Positions 42,570 to 52,523 of a DNA stretch of 55,734 nt are shown piece after piece; position 1 is the first letter of the stretch, and every line of letters begins with the position of its first letter. Below the pieces are notes generated by a model. That model was not told where the DNA came from, ran no database searches, and saw only the letters and a program-made list of their open reading frames with translations. Source of the stretch: an uncultured Bacilli bacterium (GTDB lineage: Bacteria > Bacillota_I > Bacilli_A > RF39 > UBA660); assembly GCA_934085585.1 (NCBI GenBank), contig CAKOHI010000010.1, positions 1 through 55,734 on the forward strand. Reading direction: 5' to 3'. The position numbers and the translations under genes were made by a program.

Positions 42570-43139
42570 TTAAACTTTTATTCTTTTTAAATTCATTATT
42601 TCATCAATATATACTTGATCTAAATCCAAATCACACAACTCATGATAAAGTCTCATAAAATTAGCATTAAATGGTTGATATAATGATCCACTATTTCTAA
42701 TTCTTACACTAATACTATATTTACTTGCCAAAAATTGTTTTTCTATAATACCTCTATCAAAAGTTACTACAAATTCATCATCAACTTTTTCAATTTTAAA
42801 TGATGGTCCAACATCTTCATTATAATCATCACATGACCATTTAATCATATCATCATGTACTAACTTATCATAATTTGATATTCTTCTTAACATATTTTTA
42901 TCGCGTACTTCATAAGGTAATGAACAATTAATCAAACTTTCATATAATTGATTAAATATATCATAAACTCTTAAATTACTTTCATTTATAATTATTTTAT
43001 TATCTATATCTGCTCCTTTTAAAACAAAATACAAATCTAAATTACCAGCAAAAGAAATTTCTAAACCAACTTTATCATTATTATATAAAATTATCTTCGG
43101 ATATTCCCCATCTATTCTTTTAATACCTAATCTCTCCAT
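42570..43139 (-). CDS. Hypothetical protein, unknown family
   Basis: The roughly 190-residue soluble protein has mixed alpha/beta composition, no signal and no membrane segment. Recognisable pieces such as YPKIILYNNDKVGLEISF and FVVTFDRGIIEKQF suggest beta-rich halves, but I cannot name a family. The start is ambiguous between ATG 43139 and GTG 43145, both downstream of AAGGAGAG. It lies between rmuC and asnB on the same strand with almost no gap, so it is co-transcribed with asnB. Confidence 0.65.
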   Translation of the reverse strand: MERLGIKRIDGEYPKIILYNNDKVGLEISFAGNLDLYFVLKGADIDNKIIINESNLRVYDIFNQLYESLINCSLPYEVRDKNMLRRISNYDKLVHDDMIKWSCDDYNEDVGPSFKIEKVDDEFVVTFDRGIIEKQFLASKYSISVRIRNSGSLYQPFNANFMRLYHELCDLDLDQVYIDEIMNLKRIKV

Positions 43140-43144
43140 AACCA

Positions 43145-44962
43145 CTACTCTCCTTCAAAAAATTCTTGATACCATTTTATAAAAGTATAAACTGTCCAAA
43201 TCTTTCTATAATTATCTTTTTTACCATTTACATGTTCATTAAATAATTTATTTAAAATTTTAACATTAAAATATTTATATGCAACATCACTATTTATTGT
43301 TTTTTCTATATCTTCCCTAAATTCTCCATCTTTTATCCATTCTCTAATAGGTACGGGAAAGCCTAATTTTTTCTTTTTATAAGCATCAGTTGGTATAACC
43401 TCTTTAGCAGCTTCTCTTAAAGCTACCTTAGTATTTTCTTTAGTTACTTTATAATCAAATGGTAAAGTAGATGCAACTTTAAATACTTCTTTATCAATAA
43501 ATGGAACTCTTCCTTCAATTGATGAAGCCATTGTCATTCTATCAGCTTTAAGAAGTATATCTTTCATTAACCAAAAATTAATATCAATTGCTTGCATCTT
43601 ATCAATATTACTATATCCTTTAAATTCATTATAAACATCTTTAGTTACATCAATAGCTTTTAATTCATAATTTTTATTTAAGACTTTTCTGGCCATCTTT
43701 TCTGAAAAATTTCTATTAACCCCAATATAACTATTTTCTAATTTTTCTCCTCTTCTTACTAAAAAATTAAAGCCTCTTACCTCTGGAAATAATCCTGCTA
43801 TTTTTCCAATTACATGTCTAATTCCATAAGGAATTTTATTATAAAATTTATAATCAACTTCTTCTCTATAATAGTTATATCCTCCGAAAAACTCATCAGC
43901 ACCTTCACCAGATAAAACAACTTTTAAATCACGACTTGCAAGTTTTGCCACAAAATATAAAGATACCGCCGCAGGATCACTCGTCGGTTCATCTAAATAA
44001 TACATTATTTTAGGGATTGCTTCTAAATATTCTTCTTTAGTAATAATTTTACTTTCATTTTTTATACCTAATTTATTTGCTAAATCTTTAGCATAATTTA
44101 TTTCATCATATTTTTTATTTTCATAACCCACTGTATATGTTTTCGCAGGTTTTGCTAACGATACTATATATGATGAATCTATTCCACTTGATAAAAAAGA
44201 TCCAACTTCAACATCAGCTATTAAATGTTTATTAACACTATCTTTCATTACTTGACTTATTTTCTCAACAGCTTCATCAAAACTCAAGTTTTTTTCATTA
44301 AAATCAAGTTTATAATATTTATTTATTTTTATTTCTTTATTTTTATATAATAAACTACATCCAGCATCTAACCTATAAACACCTTTAAAAAATGTTTCAT
44401 TCGTAGGTACAAAACTAAATTCTAAATATGTTTCTAATATATTTTCATTAAACTCTTTATCAAATTCAGGAACATCTAAAAATGCTTTAGCTTCAGATGC
44501 AAACATAAAAGTATCATTCATATAAGCATAATAAAGAGGTTTAATTCCAAAATTATCACGAGCTAAAAATATTTCATCTTTAGTTTTATCATAAATGGCA
44601 AAAGCAAACATACCGCGCAAATGTTTAGGCAAATCAGTATGCCATTCTTCATAACCATGTACCAATACTTCGGTATCGCTCTTTGTTTTAAATTTGTGTC
44701 CAAGTTTACTTAACTCATCTTTAAGTTCTCGATAATTATATATTTCCCCGTTATAAACAGTTACAATATTTTCATCTTCATTATAAATTGGTTGATCTCC
44801 CCCGGCTAAATCTATGATAGATAATCTTCGATGTCCCAAAGCAACATCTCCATTAATGTAATATCCATCACCATCTGGTCCACGATGTTTAATTCTATCA
44901 TTCATCTTTTTAATTATTTCTTCATTTTGTCCTTTTCTTACTATACCAACAAATCCACACAT
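43145..44962 (-). CDS. asnB: Asparagine synthetase (glutamine-hydrolysing)
   Basis: AsnB makes asparagine from aspartate, ATP and glutamine. The class II amidotransferase domain begins MCGFVGIV, with Cys2 as nucleophile. This fixes the start at ATG 44962 (AGGTGA upstream) rather than three codons earlier. RHRGPDG-type and NGEIYNYRELK segments follow. The synthetase domain has the PP-loop SSGIDSSY and the downstream LSGEGADEFFGGYNYY. The 605-residue length is typical. It follows the ltaS-like gene by one base in an apparent operon; the functional connection is unclear. Confidence 0.94.
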   Translation of the reverse strand: MCGFVGIVRKGQNEEIIKKMNDRIKHRGPDGDGYYINGDVALGHRRLSIIDLAGGDQPIYNEDENIVTVYNGEIYNYRELKDELSKLGHKFKTKSDTEVLVHGYEEWHTDLPKHLRGMFAFAIYDKTKDEIFLARDNFGIKPLYYAYMNDTFMFASEAKAFLDVPEFDKEFNENILETYLEFSFVPTNETFFKGVYRLDAGCSLLYKNKEIKINKYYKLDFNEKNLSFDEAVEKISQVMKDSVNKHLIADVEVGSFLSSGIDSSYIVSLAKPAKTYTVGYENKKYDEINYAKDLANKLGIKNESKIITKEEYLEAIPKIMYYLDEPTSDPAAVSLYFVAKLASRDLKVVLSGEGADEFFGGYNYYREEVDYKFYNKIPYGIRHVIGKIAGLFPEVRGFNFLVRRGEKLENSYIGVNRNFSEKMARKVLNKNYELKAIDVTKDVYNEFKGYSNIDKMQAIDINFWLMKDILLKADRMTMASSIEGRVPFIDKEVFKVASTLPFDYKVTKENTKVALREAAKEVIPTDAYKKKKLGFPVPIREWIKDGEFREDIEKTINSDVAYKYFNVKILNKLFNEHVNGKKDNYRKIWTVYTFIKWYQEFFEGE

Positions 44963-44963
44963 T

Positions 44964-46919
44964 TTAATCACCTAAAACTTTCTTATAATAATCATTTGCC
45001 ATAATATTCTTACTCATTGACATTCTATTATTTACTAATGTATTCATATAACTTATATAATCATCATCAACACTTACATTATCTTTTGGAACAAATTTAT
45101 TTTTTTGTGAAAAATAAGATCCCTTATCACTTACCCAACTTCTATTTCCAAATATAGCAAGTCCAGGCTCTGTACTTAAAATATCTTTACCAATTATCAA
45201 TCTAGAATCATATTTTACCCCAAATAGATTGTATAAGGTTGGTAAAACATCAATTTCACTACCTACTTTATCAACCGTTACAATATCCATTTTATTATTC
45301 CATAAAATAAAATTACTTCGATTAATTTCTATAATTCCATCTTTTTCATAATCAGCTATTTCATTTACTTCATCAACACTCAAATAATATGGATAATGAT
45401 CCCCAACCAAAGCAATAACAGTATCATCTAGCTTACCAGCTTCATCTAATTTTTTTATTAAATCTTCTAAAGCTCTATCAAGTTCTATTTGGGCTGCTAA
45501 ATATGCTTTAGGTTTTTCACTTATATTTAAATCCTTAACCTCATTCATATGTTTCTTGGCCATTGCACTTGATGAAAAAGTATAACCACCATGACCACTT
45601 ACAGTAACATAATATGTAAAGAATGGTTTATCACTATTTATATAGTCATCAATCGTAGCATCAATCATTTCAACATCAGATTCAGGCCAAATTTTACAAT
45701 TAATACTTTTTTCAAGACCATTAAAACAGCCCTTAAAATTATCAAAACCTAAAGATTTCAAATATATATATCTATTTTGAAAATAAACACTATGATCATG
45801 ATATGCAAATGTATTATAATCCATATCTTTAAAAACTTTACCTATTCCAAATGGAAAATAATTATTTCCACTTTTCCAAGGTCCCAAGAACCCAGATGCA
45901 GCCACTAACCCTGTAAGTTCTTGAAATTCTCCTCCAATCGTACTACTAATCGTCGGAGTATAAAAATTATTAAAAACAAAACCACTATTTACAAGCTTAT
46001 ATAAAGTCGGTGTTAAATCTTCTCTTACTGCTATTTCATTAAAACTTTCTGCCATAAAAAGTATCAAATTTTTACCTTTAAAATAATCTGTATATTCATT
46101 TTGTTTTGTTCCTTCTTCATTGTTAAAATATTCGTGCATTGTTTTTATTGCTTTATTATTTTCGTTATTAATTAAATTATCAAAATCAATATCTAAATTA
46201 TTATATTTGTATTCTTTTATATTATCTTTATCACTATTATTTTTATCATCTTTTGGTTTATTAGGTATATTTAAAACTTCTTGAAAACCAATTACATTTC
46301 TATAACTATCAATTAAAAACGTATTTAAAACTCCGAATGTTCTAACATTTAAATCAATATTATTAACATTAAAATACAATTTATACGGAGAATTAACCTT
46401 ATCTTTATTAATATTTATAACCCCTAAAAAAGAAAGTCCTATTAAAATACTTAACCCAATTTTTATTAAATTATTTTTCCAATTACCTTTTTCAATAACT
46501 ATAACTCTATTATAAACTAAATATAATATAAATGGCATAAAAAATAAAGTTACTCCGAATATATTTTGAATAACTAAATCAACACCATCACCAGCAAAAG
46601 ATGCTACTTGTCCACTAGCACCAATCAAAGTCCAATCAAAATAAAATCCAAACATTTTAAATACACATAATTGAACACTATATAAAAATCCTACCAAAAA
46701 TAACATTATCAAAAATAATATTTTATTTACATTTTTATCAAAAAGTTTTCCAATAAGATTAAATAAGACTGTAATAAATAAATTAAATATTAAAATATAA
46801 ACAATACTTATACTAAAAACATTTATATTTGTAAGCAATCTAAAAATAACTTCCATATATATAAGGATTACAAACGTAACAATGCTTAAATAAAACGTTC
46901 TTAATCTAAATTTTTTCAT
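44964..46919 (-). CDS. Lipoteichoic-acid-synthase family membrane sulfatase
   Basis: The 651-residue protein has five N-terminal membrane helices (about residues 8-28, 35-58, 66-90, 115-137 and 150-170). An extracellular alkaline-phosphatase/sulfatase domain follows, as in LtaS. Metal-site Glu291 (ESFNE), the candidate nucleophile Thr327 (SSTIGGEF), and GDHYPY near residue 530 are present. LtaS polymerises glycerol phosphate from phosphatidylglycerol. Paralogues act as primases or phosphoglycerol transferases, so the exact product is uncertain. AGGAGAG precedes the ATG. Confidence 0.85.
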   Translation of the reverse strand: MKKFRLRTFYLSIVTFVILIYMEVIFRLLTNINVFSISIVYILIFNLFITVLFNLIGKLFDKNVNKILFLIMLFLVGFLYSVQLCVFKMFGFYFDWTLIGASGQVASFAGDGVDLVIQNIFGVTLFFMPFILYLVYNRVIVIEKGNWKNNLIKIGLSILIGLSFLGVININKDKVNSPYKLYFNVNNIDLNVRTFGVLNTFLIDSYRNVIGFQEVLNIPNKPKDDKNNSDKDNIKEYKYNNLDIDFDNLINNENNKAIKTMHEYFNNEEGTKQNEYTDYFKGKNLILFMAESFNEIAVREDLTPTLYKLVNSGFVFNNFYTPTISSTIGGEFQELTGLVAASGFLGPWKSGNNYFPFGIGKVFKDMDYNTFAYHDHSVYFQNRYIYLKSLGFDNFKGCFNGLEKSINCKIWPESDVEMIDATIDDYINSDKPFFTYYVTVSGHGGYTFSSSAMAKKHMNEVKDLNISEKPKAYLAAQIELDRALEDLIKKLDEAGKLDDTVIALVGDHYPYYLSVDEVNEIADYEKDGIIEINRSNFILWNNKMDIVTVDKVGSEIDVLPTLYNLFGVKYDSRLIIGKDILSTEPGLAIFGNRSWVSDKGSYFSQKNKFVPKDNVSVDDDYISYMNTLVNNRMSMSKNIMANDYYKKVLGD

Positions 46920-47006
46920 AAACTCTCCTAATAAATATTATACCACTTCCAACTTTATTTATATATCTAATTATACACAATTTTACACCCAAACGTCAAA
47001 AAAACT

Positions 47007-47846
47007 CTAAAACATTATAAAAGGCTTCAGAGTTTCTCCATCAACTTCATATATAGCTAAATCAACATTATCACGCATTAATATTACTTTATCTTTAATA
47101 TTATAATTATTTTTTATTTTTCCCCCATTAACTACTTTTTTAATTTCATTATCATTAATATTTACACATGGATAATCTAAAAATTCATGAATATTTTTTC
47201 CTTTTAAAGAATTCTTTTCTATTTCTTCTAAAGTTTTAGCATCACTAATATCAAACTTTCCTTGTTTTGTTCTTACCAAACTATTCATCGTACCAACAAT
47301 ACCTAAATTATCACAAATATCTTCGATTAATGATCTAATATAAGTCCCTTTAGATACATGTGTTCTAAATTTTATAATATCTTCATTAAACTCAATTAAC
47401 TCTAATGAATAAATATTAACTTCTCTTTTAGGTAATTCAACTTCTATGTTTTCTCTTGCATACTCATAAAGTTTTTTACCATTAATTTTAACCGCAGAAT
47501 ATTTAGGAACAGTTTGCAAATATTTTTTAGGAAATTCTACAAATACTTTTTCTACATCACTTTTACTAATAGCTTTATTTTTTACTTCGATTACATTACC
47601 AGTTATATCCCCAGTATCAGTTTTAATACCAACTTTAATTTCTGCAATATATTCTTTATCTAAAGATGTCAATAAATTAACTAATTTTGTATATTTTCCT
47701 GTTAAACAAACAAGAACTCCGGTTGCAATTGGATCCAGAGTTCCTGTATGACCTATTTTTTTAATTTTTAATATTTTACTTAATTTATTTACTACATCTC
47801 TACTTGTAAAACATCTAGGTTTATTTACGACAAAGAGTTGGTCCAT
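47007..47846 (-). CDS. truB: tRNA pseudouridine-55 synthase
   Basis: TruB converts U55 in the T-loop of tRNAs. The motif VNKPRCFTSRDVV (residues 7-19) and the catalytic loop GHTGTLDPIATGVL (Asp38 as nucleophile) are present, together with VSKGTYIRSLIEDI. The C-terminus (about residues 205-279) is a short PUA-like segment. The ATG overlaps the acetyltransferase-like gene upstream by 26 bases, tying it to the rimP-nusA-infB-rbfA block. No ribF follows. Confidence 0.94.
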   Translation of the reverse strand: MDQLFVVNKPRCFTSRDVVNKLSKILKIKKIGHTGTLDPIATGVLVCLTGKYTKLVNLLTSLDKEYIAEIKVGIKTDTGDITGNVIEVKNKAISKSDVEKVFVEFPKKYLQTVPKYSAVKINGKKLYEYARENIEVELPKREVNIYSLELIEFNEDIIKFRTHVSKGTYIRSLIEDICDNLGIVGTMNSLVRTKQGKFDISDAKTLEEIEKNSLKGKNIHEFLDYPCVNINDNEIKKVVNGGKIKNNYNIKDKVILMRDNVDLAIYEVDGETLKPFIMF

Positions 47847-48375
47847 TTTCTTCTCGATTCAATAAATCTTTTTTCATCGCAACAAAACCTTTACCATGAT
47901 TTTCAAAAGAAAAACCTAAAGATAAAAAGTATTTGGTAATTGATTCATCTTGTATAAATCCTTCAAAAACAACTTTTTCTTCATTACATTTAGCTAAAAA
48001 ACTATTTAAAATTTCTAATTTTTCTAATCCATTTGGATAATTAGTAAAAATAATATCATAAATATAAAACATTTCTTCATCAGGAATTAAACGATATCTC
48101 ATTATACCTTGTAATTCATCTTCTTCACCAAGAGCCAAAGCAAAAGCATATTTTTTATCTTGTCTTCCTACTGTATTTATAGCATGAAATAATGATTGAT
48201 CTGCCATATCTTTATCAGATAATTTACTTTGTTGGGTAGCAAAATGAACATCTCTATAAAAAATTGATTTATCTCTATTTATTTGTTGATAATATTTATA
48301 ATATTCTTCTAAAGCTATCCTCTCATAAATTTTAGGAATTGTTTTACTAAACTCAACCTTTTTTACTATACTCAT
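47821..48375 (-). CDS. Possible GNAT-fold protein between rbfA and truB
   Basis: The protein of about 184 residues has a weak acetyltransferase-like pattern: FALALGEEDELQGIMRY, a strand FYIYDIIFTN, and a C-terminal ITKYFLSLGFSFENHGKGFV reminiscent of the GNAT end. The acetyl-CoA loop is not clearly recognisable. The start ATG 48375 follows AAGGAG at seven bases. The reading that begins nine codons earlier runs into rbfA. Its place inside a translation-factor operon is unusual, and its function is unknown. Confidence 0.6.
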   Translation of the reverse strand: MSIVKKVEFSKTIPKIYERIALEEYYKYYQQINRDKSIFYRDVHFATQQSKLSDKDMADQSLFHAINTVGRQDKKYAFALALGEEDELQGIMRYRLIPDEEMFYIYDIIFTNYPNGLEKLEILNSFLAKCNEEKVVFEGFIQDESITKYFLSLGFSFENHGKGFVAMKKDLLNREENGPTLCRK

Positions 48376-48376
48376 T

Positions 48377-48721
48377 TTAAGACTCCTTTTCAATTGATTC
48401 AATTATAGCTTCTATTTTTTCTCCATAAGCAATTGATTTATCATAAATAAATTTAAGCTCCGGAGTATGTCTCACTTCTAGTCTTTCACTTAATTTTCCC
48501 CTTAAAAATGAAGATGCTTCATTTACTTCTTTTTCTAATGTTTTTTGCTCCATATCTAGTATAGATGTAAAATAAACTTTACAAAAGCTTAAATCATTTG
48601 TTACATCACAACCAGTTATAGTTATACTTTTAAGAATTTCATCATTTACATCATTTATTATAATATCACCAAGATATCTTTGAATATCACTAGCTATTCT
48701 TGCAATCTTATATTTAGGCAT
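48377..48721 (-). CDS. rbfA: Ribosome-binding factor A
   Basis: RbfA is a KH-fold factor for 16S rRNA 5'-end maturation and cold adaptation. The 114-residue protein has ARIASDIQRYLGDII at the start, the strand pair ITGCDVTNDLSFCKVYFT and the end motif RHTPELKFIYDKSI, all family landmarks. Its ATG overlaps the end of infB, giving the common infB-rbfA-truB order with one intervening gene before truB. Confidence 0.95.
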   Translation of the reverse strand: MPKYKIARIASDIQRYLGDIIINDVNDEILKSITITGCDVTNDLSFCKVYFTSILDMEQKTLEKEVNEASSFLRGKLSERLEVRHTPELKFIYDKSIAYGEKIEAIIESIEKES

Positions 48722-50819
48722 GTTTTACCTCAACCATTTCATAAGCTTCAATGGTATCTCCTTCTTTAAAATCATTAAATTTTTCTAAAGTAATACCACA
48801 TTCAAAGCCTTTCTTAACTTCTTTAACTGTATCTTTTTCTCTTTGTAATGATGCTATAACTTCATCACTAGCAATAACTACGCCATCACGAATAACCCGA
48901 GCCATTGCTCCATTTTTAACAACACCACTTGTAACATAAGAACCAGCAATATTACCAATTTTAGAGAATTTAAATATTTTACGAACTTCAGCAGAACCCA
49001 ATACTTTTTCTTCATATTCAGGATCTAACATACCATTAATTGCTGCTTCAATATCTTCAACTAATTTATATATAATTGTATATAATCTAATATCTATATT
49101 ATTATCTTTTGCAATATCTTTTGCATTATTTGATGCAACTACATTAAACCCAATAATAATAGCATTTGATGCACTAGCAAGTACAACATCTGATTCACTT
49201 ATAGCACCAATACCACTTCTGATAACTTTAACAGATACATCTTTTTCTTTAATTTTTTCTAAAGCGTTTTTAACAGCTTCTTCTGATCCACGAACGTCTG
49301 CTTTTAATACAACATTTATTTCCTTATTACCAGCATCAACTGATGCAAATAAATCATCTAATGAAACTTTTCTATCTTTTCCATCATTCATTTTTGCAGC
49401 ATCTTTACGTTTTTCTGCCACATTTTTTGCTTCTGCTTCTGTTTCGAAAGCCATAAATTTATCCCCAGCAGAGGGATTTTCTGTTAAACCAGTAATTTCT
49501 ACCGGTGTAGATGGCCCAGCTTCAACAATTGATTCTCCACGGTCATTTTTCATTGTTCTTACCTTTGCATAACTTGTACCAACAACTATTGGGTCTCCAA
49601 GTCTTAATGTTCCATTTTGAATTAAGAATGAGGCAATACCACCAACATTTTTATCAACTCTAGATTCAATAACAGCTCCAACTGCATAACGGTTTGGATT
49701 AGCTTTAAGTTCATTAACTTCAGCAATTGTAAGAATAGTTTCAAGTAATAATTCTATTCCTTCTCCAGTATGGGCAGATATATTTATAAATGGAATATCT
49801 CCTCCCCAGGCTTCCGGTGTAATACCAATTTCAGCCATTTCTGTTAAAACTCTATCAATATTGGCATCTGGTTTATCTATTTTATTAACAGCTACAATAA
49901 TTGGTACATTTGCACTTAACGCATGATCAACTGCTTCTTTAGTTTGTGGTTTAACACCATCATCTGCAGCAACAATAATTATAACTATATCTGTAACTGA
50001 TGCTCCTCTAGCACGCATTTCTGTAAAAGCAGCATGTCCCGGAGTATCAATAAATGTTATAAGTTCATCTTTATATTTAGTTTGATAAGCCCCAATATGT
50101 TGAGTAATTCCTCCAAATTCTTTATCAACTACATGGGTATTTCTAATATAGTCAAGTAACGTAGTTTTACCATGATCAACATGTCCCATAATAGTTACTA
50201 TCGGAGGTCTTTTTACTAAATCTTCTTCTTTATCAATTATTTCAAAACTTTCAAAATTTGCAACATCTTGAGTTTCTTCTCTTTTTAAAGTCTTATTATA
50301 AAGAAGTGCTATTATTTCGGCATTTTCAAAATCAATTGGTTGATTTAAACTTAACATTAAACCATTTTCCATTAATTTCTTTATTATTTCAGCTCCACCA
50401 ACATTTAGAACATTTGCAAATTCTGAAACACTCATACCATTTTTGTATAAAACAATATTTTCATCAGTTTCATTTTTCATAAGTTTATTCTTATGTTTAT
50501 ACATTTCTTTTTTCTTCAAATTAAATTCTTGCTTACTATCTTTTTTCTTTAATTTTTCTTTAGCAATACTATCCTTCATACTTTTATCTACTCTTGAAGA
50601 AGTCATTATTTCATCAACTTTATCTTCAATATCCTCTTCTTCTTCAAAAGTAATTTCATCATCCGTAGATATCAAATTAATAGTATTATCTAACATAATA
50701 ATATCATCATCAGTTAAATAATCGTCTTTAGAACTTACATTAATTGATAGTTCATGACATTTCTTTAATATTTCTGCCACAGATAAATTTACATCATTTG
50801 CATATTCTGAAACCTTCAT
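48714..50819 (-). CDS. infB: Translation initiation factor IF-2
   Basis: IF-2 delivers initiator tRNA to the ribosome. Residues 1-50 and 125-180 carry IF2_N-type helices separated by a short Lys-rich linker. The GTPase domain starts at residue 205 with GHVDHGKT (212-219), DTPGHAAF and NKIDKPDA. Domains II, III and IV follow (the latter includes GSAEVRKIFKFSKIGNIAGS). At 701 residues it is on the short side for the family. It follows rnpM by 17 bases; the usual ylxQ (L7Ae-like) gene between them is absent. Confidence 0.97.
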   Translation of the reverse strand: MKVSEYANDVNLSVAEILKKCHELSINVSSKDDYLTDDDIIMLDNTINLISTDDEITFEEEEDIEDKVDEIMTSSRVDKSMKDSIAKEKLKKKDSKQEFNLKKKEMYKHKNKLMKNETDENIVLYKNGMSVSEFANVLNVGGAEIIKKLMENGLMLSLNQPIDFENAEIIALLYNKTLKREETQDVANFESFEIIDKEEDLVKRPPIVTIMGHVDHGKTTLLDYIRNTHVVDKEFGGITQHIGAYQTKYKDELITFIDTPGHAAFTEMRARGASVTDIVIIIVAADDGVKPQTKEAVDHALSANVPIIVAVNKIDKPDANIDRVLTEMAEIGITPEAWGGDIPFINISAHTGEGIELLLETILTIAEVNELKANPNRYAVGAVIESRVDKNVGGIASFLIQNGTLRLGDPIVVGTSYAKVRTMKNDRGESIVEAGPSTPVEITGLTENPSAGDKFMAFETEAEAKNVAEKRKDAAKMNDGKDRKVSLDDLFASVDAGNKEINVVLKADVRGSEEAVKNALEKIKEKDVSVKVIRSGIGAISESDVVLASASNAIIIGFNVVASNNAKDIAKDNNIDIRLYTIIYKLVEDIEAAINGMLDPEYEEKVLGSAEVRKIFKFSKIGNIAGSYVTSGVVKNGAMARVIRDGVVIASDEVIASLQREKDTVKEVKKGFECGITLEKFNDFKEGDTIEAYEMVEVKHA

Positions 50820-50836
50820 TTAATCACAACCTTTCT

Positions 50837-51094
50837 TTAATTATTTATTATTTCTTCTAACTCTTCATATATCTTATCAGGTATTTCAACTTCTAATATC
50901 CTACTTAAAACTTTATTACTTTTAGCTTTTTTTATAACCTCAATATCTTTTTTTAAATAAGCTCCACGTCCATTTGATTTACCTACTTTATCAATAATTA
51001 CTTCACCATCTGGTGTTCTAACTACTCTAATTAATTCTTTTTTAGGTAATTTTTCTTTAGTTATTACACATGAACGCATGGGAATTTTCTTCAT
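50837..51094 (-). CDS. rnpM: YlxR/RnpM-family RNase P modulator
   Basis: The 85-residue basic protein has the YlxR signature RSCVITKEKLPKKELIRVV and GKSNGRGAYLKKD. In Bacillus this family (renamed RnpM) binds RNase P RNA and modulates its activity. It shares one base with nusA, as in the conserved nusA-ylxR gene order. Confidence 0.92.
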   Translation of the reverse strand: MKKIPMRSCVITKEKLPKKELIRVVRTPDGEVIIDKVGKSNGRGAYLKKDIEVIKKAKSNKVLSRILEVEIPDKIYEELEEIINN

Positions 51095-52206
51095 TAATTA
51101 TTACCTGCTTGTTGAATTTCTTCCATTGTTTTAATTTCTAAATGATATTTGGTTAATTTACTAGCTAATTTAATATTACTTCCCTTTTTACCAATTGCTT
51201 GTGATAAATTATCATTATTAACTATTACTAAAGCATTTTTTTCTTCAGCATCTGGTATTGAAACAATTACATCTTTAGCTGGTGTCATTGCATTTTTAAT
51301 AAATTCTGCAGGATCTTCACTATATAAAACTAAATCTACTTTTTCACCCTTTAGTTCTTTTAAGATACCAGCAATTCTTGAACCTCTTTCTCCGATACAA
51401 GAACCAATTGCATCTATTCTATCATTTGTTGAATATAAAGCTACTTTTGTACGAATACCTGCTTCTCTAACAACTTGAGTAATAATTATTGTACCATTTG
51501 CAACTTCAGGTATTTCATGTTCAAATAATCTTTTAACAAATCCATAATTTTTTCTAGATAATTTAATGATAGGTCCTTTTGGTCCACTTTCAACTTTACT
51601 TACATAAACTTTAATACTTGATCCCATTACTATTTGTTCTCCAGGAATAGTTTCTTTTTTAGGTAGTATTCCTCTAGTTCTACCTAGATCAATATAATAA
51701 TTATTTTGGTCTTCCATTGCAACCATACCAACCATTAATTCATCTTGTTTATCAGCAAATTCTTCAATAACACTATTTTTTTCTGCTTCTCTTATTTTTT
51801 GCATAACTACTTGTTTAGCAGTACCAGCTGCAACTCTTCCAAAATCTTTAGGTGTTACTTCTTCTTCAATAGTTTCTCCCACTTTTATAGTTGGTACCTT
51901 TTTAATAGCATCTTCAAGTAATATTTGAGCATCCCTATTTACTTCAGGTTCTACTTTAGTAATATTACCTTCTTCATCTTCTACCGTACTACCTTCATCA
52001 ATTTCGGGTACAACTACATAATAAGAATAAACTTTAATATCTCCAGTTTCACGATTAATATCTACTCTAACATTAGTTTTTGAATTAAAGTTCTTCTTAT
52101 ATGCTGTTTGAAGTGCCAATGTCAATGCCTCAAATATTATATCAGCACTTATATTTTTTTCTTCTACAATAGTATTTAACGCTTTAATTAATTCTTTACC
52201 ATTCAT
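51094..52206 (-). CDS. nusA: Transcription termination/antitermination factor NusA
   Basis: NusA binds RNA polymerase and nascent RNA, promoting pausing and intrinsic termination in Bacillota. The 370-residue chain has the N-terminal polymerase-binding domain (about residues 1-125), an S1 domain (about 130-200) and two KH domains, with GSCIGERGSRIAGILKELKG and NLSQAIGKKGSNIKLASKL. It lacks the acidic repeats of proteobacterial NusA, as is usual here. It follows rimP by one base. The operon leader hairpin (52485-52510) suggests autoregulation. Confidence 0.96.
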   Translation of the reverse strand: MNGKELIKALNTIVEEKNISADIIFEALTLALQTAYKKNFNSKTNVRVDINRETGDIKVYSYYVVVPEIDEGSTVEDEEGNITKVEPEVNRDAQILLEDAIKKVPTIKVGETIEEEVTPKDFGRVAAGTAKQVVMQKIREAEKNSVIEEFADKQDELMVGMVAMEDQNNYYIDLGRTRGILPKKETIPGEQIVMGSSIKVYVSKVESGPKGPIIKLSRKNYGFVKRLFEHEIPEVANGTIIITQVVREAGIRTKVALYSTNDRIDAIGSCIGERGSRIAGILKELKGEKVDLVLYSEDPAEFIKNAMTPAKDVIVSIPDAEEKNALVIVNNDNLSQAIGKKGSNIKLASKLTKYHLEIKTMEEIQQAGNN

Positions 52207-52207
52207 T

Positions 52208-52462
52208 TTACTCTCCTCTTTCCTTACTTACTACATCTAGTATATAACTATCATCAGTTATATTGGCCTCATCCACTACTTCATTTACAATTTTTGTTGC
52301 ATCAACAATAGTTTCTAAATCTATTCCTCCGATTTTATCTAAAGTAACTGTTAAAAAATGATATTTTCCTTTTTCTTCAAACGTTACATCATCAACTATT
52401 ATTTCCTCACTATCTAATCTTTTTTGTAAATCAATTTTAAGTTTATCTAAAACTAGTTTCAT
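52208..52462 (-). CDS. rimP: Ribosome maturation factor RimP, N-terminal domain only
   Basis: The ATG at 52462 follows GGAGGTG and gives an 84-residue protein (MKLVLDKLKIDL...). The RimP N-domain pattern is present: FEEKGKYHFLTVTLDKIGGIDLE and then IVNEVVDEA. It ends LDVVSKERGE, where normal RimP (about 150 residues) reads VSSPGxERPL and continues into an SH3-like C-domain that binds S12. That whole domain is absent, with nusA starting two bases later. The longer upstream reading runs through the promoter and terminator and is not coding. Confidence 0.85.
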   Translation of the reverse strand: MKLVLDKLKIDLQKRLDSEEIIVDDVTFEEKGKYHFLTVTLDKIGGIDLETIVDATKIVNEVVDEANITDDSYILDVVSKERGE

Positions 52463-52484
52463 AAACACCTCCATAACTAATAAT

Positions 52485-52510
52485 AAAAGTGGGATTTTCT
52501 GCCCACTTAA
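52485..52510 (-). terminator. Leader terminator hairpin of the rimP-nusA operon
   Basis: On the minus strand AAGTGGG pairs with CCCACTT around an eight-base loop and is followed by TTATTATTAG. It lies between the operon promoter and the rimP ribosome site. A NusA-stimulated terminator at this place autoregulates the operon in Bacillus subtilis. The same role is likely here. Confidence 0.7.
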
Positions 52511-52523
52511 AACTGATAAATAA

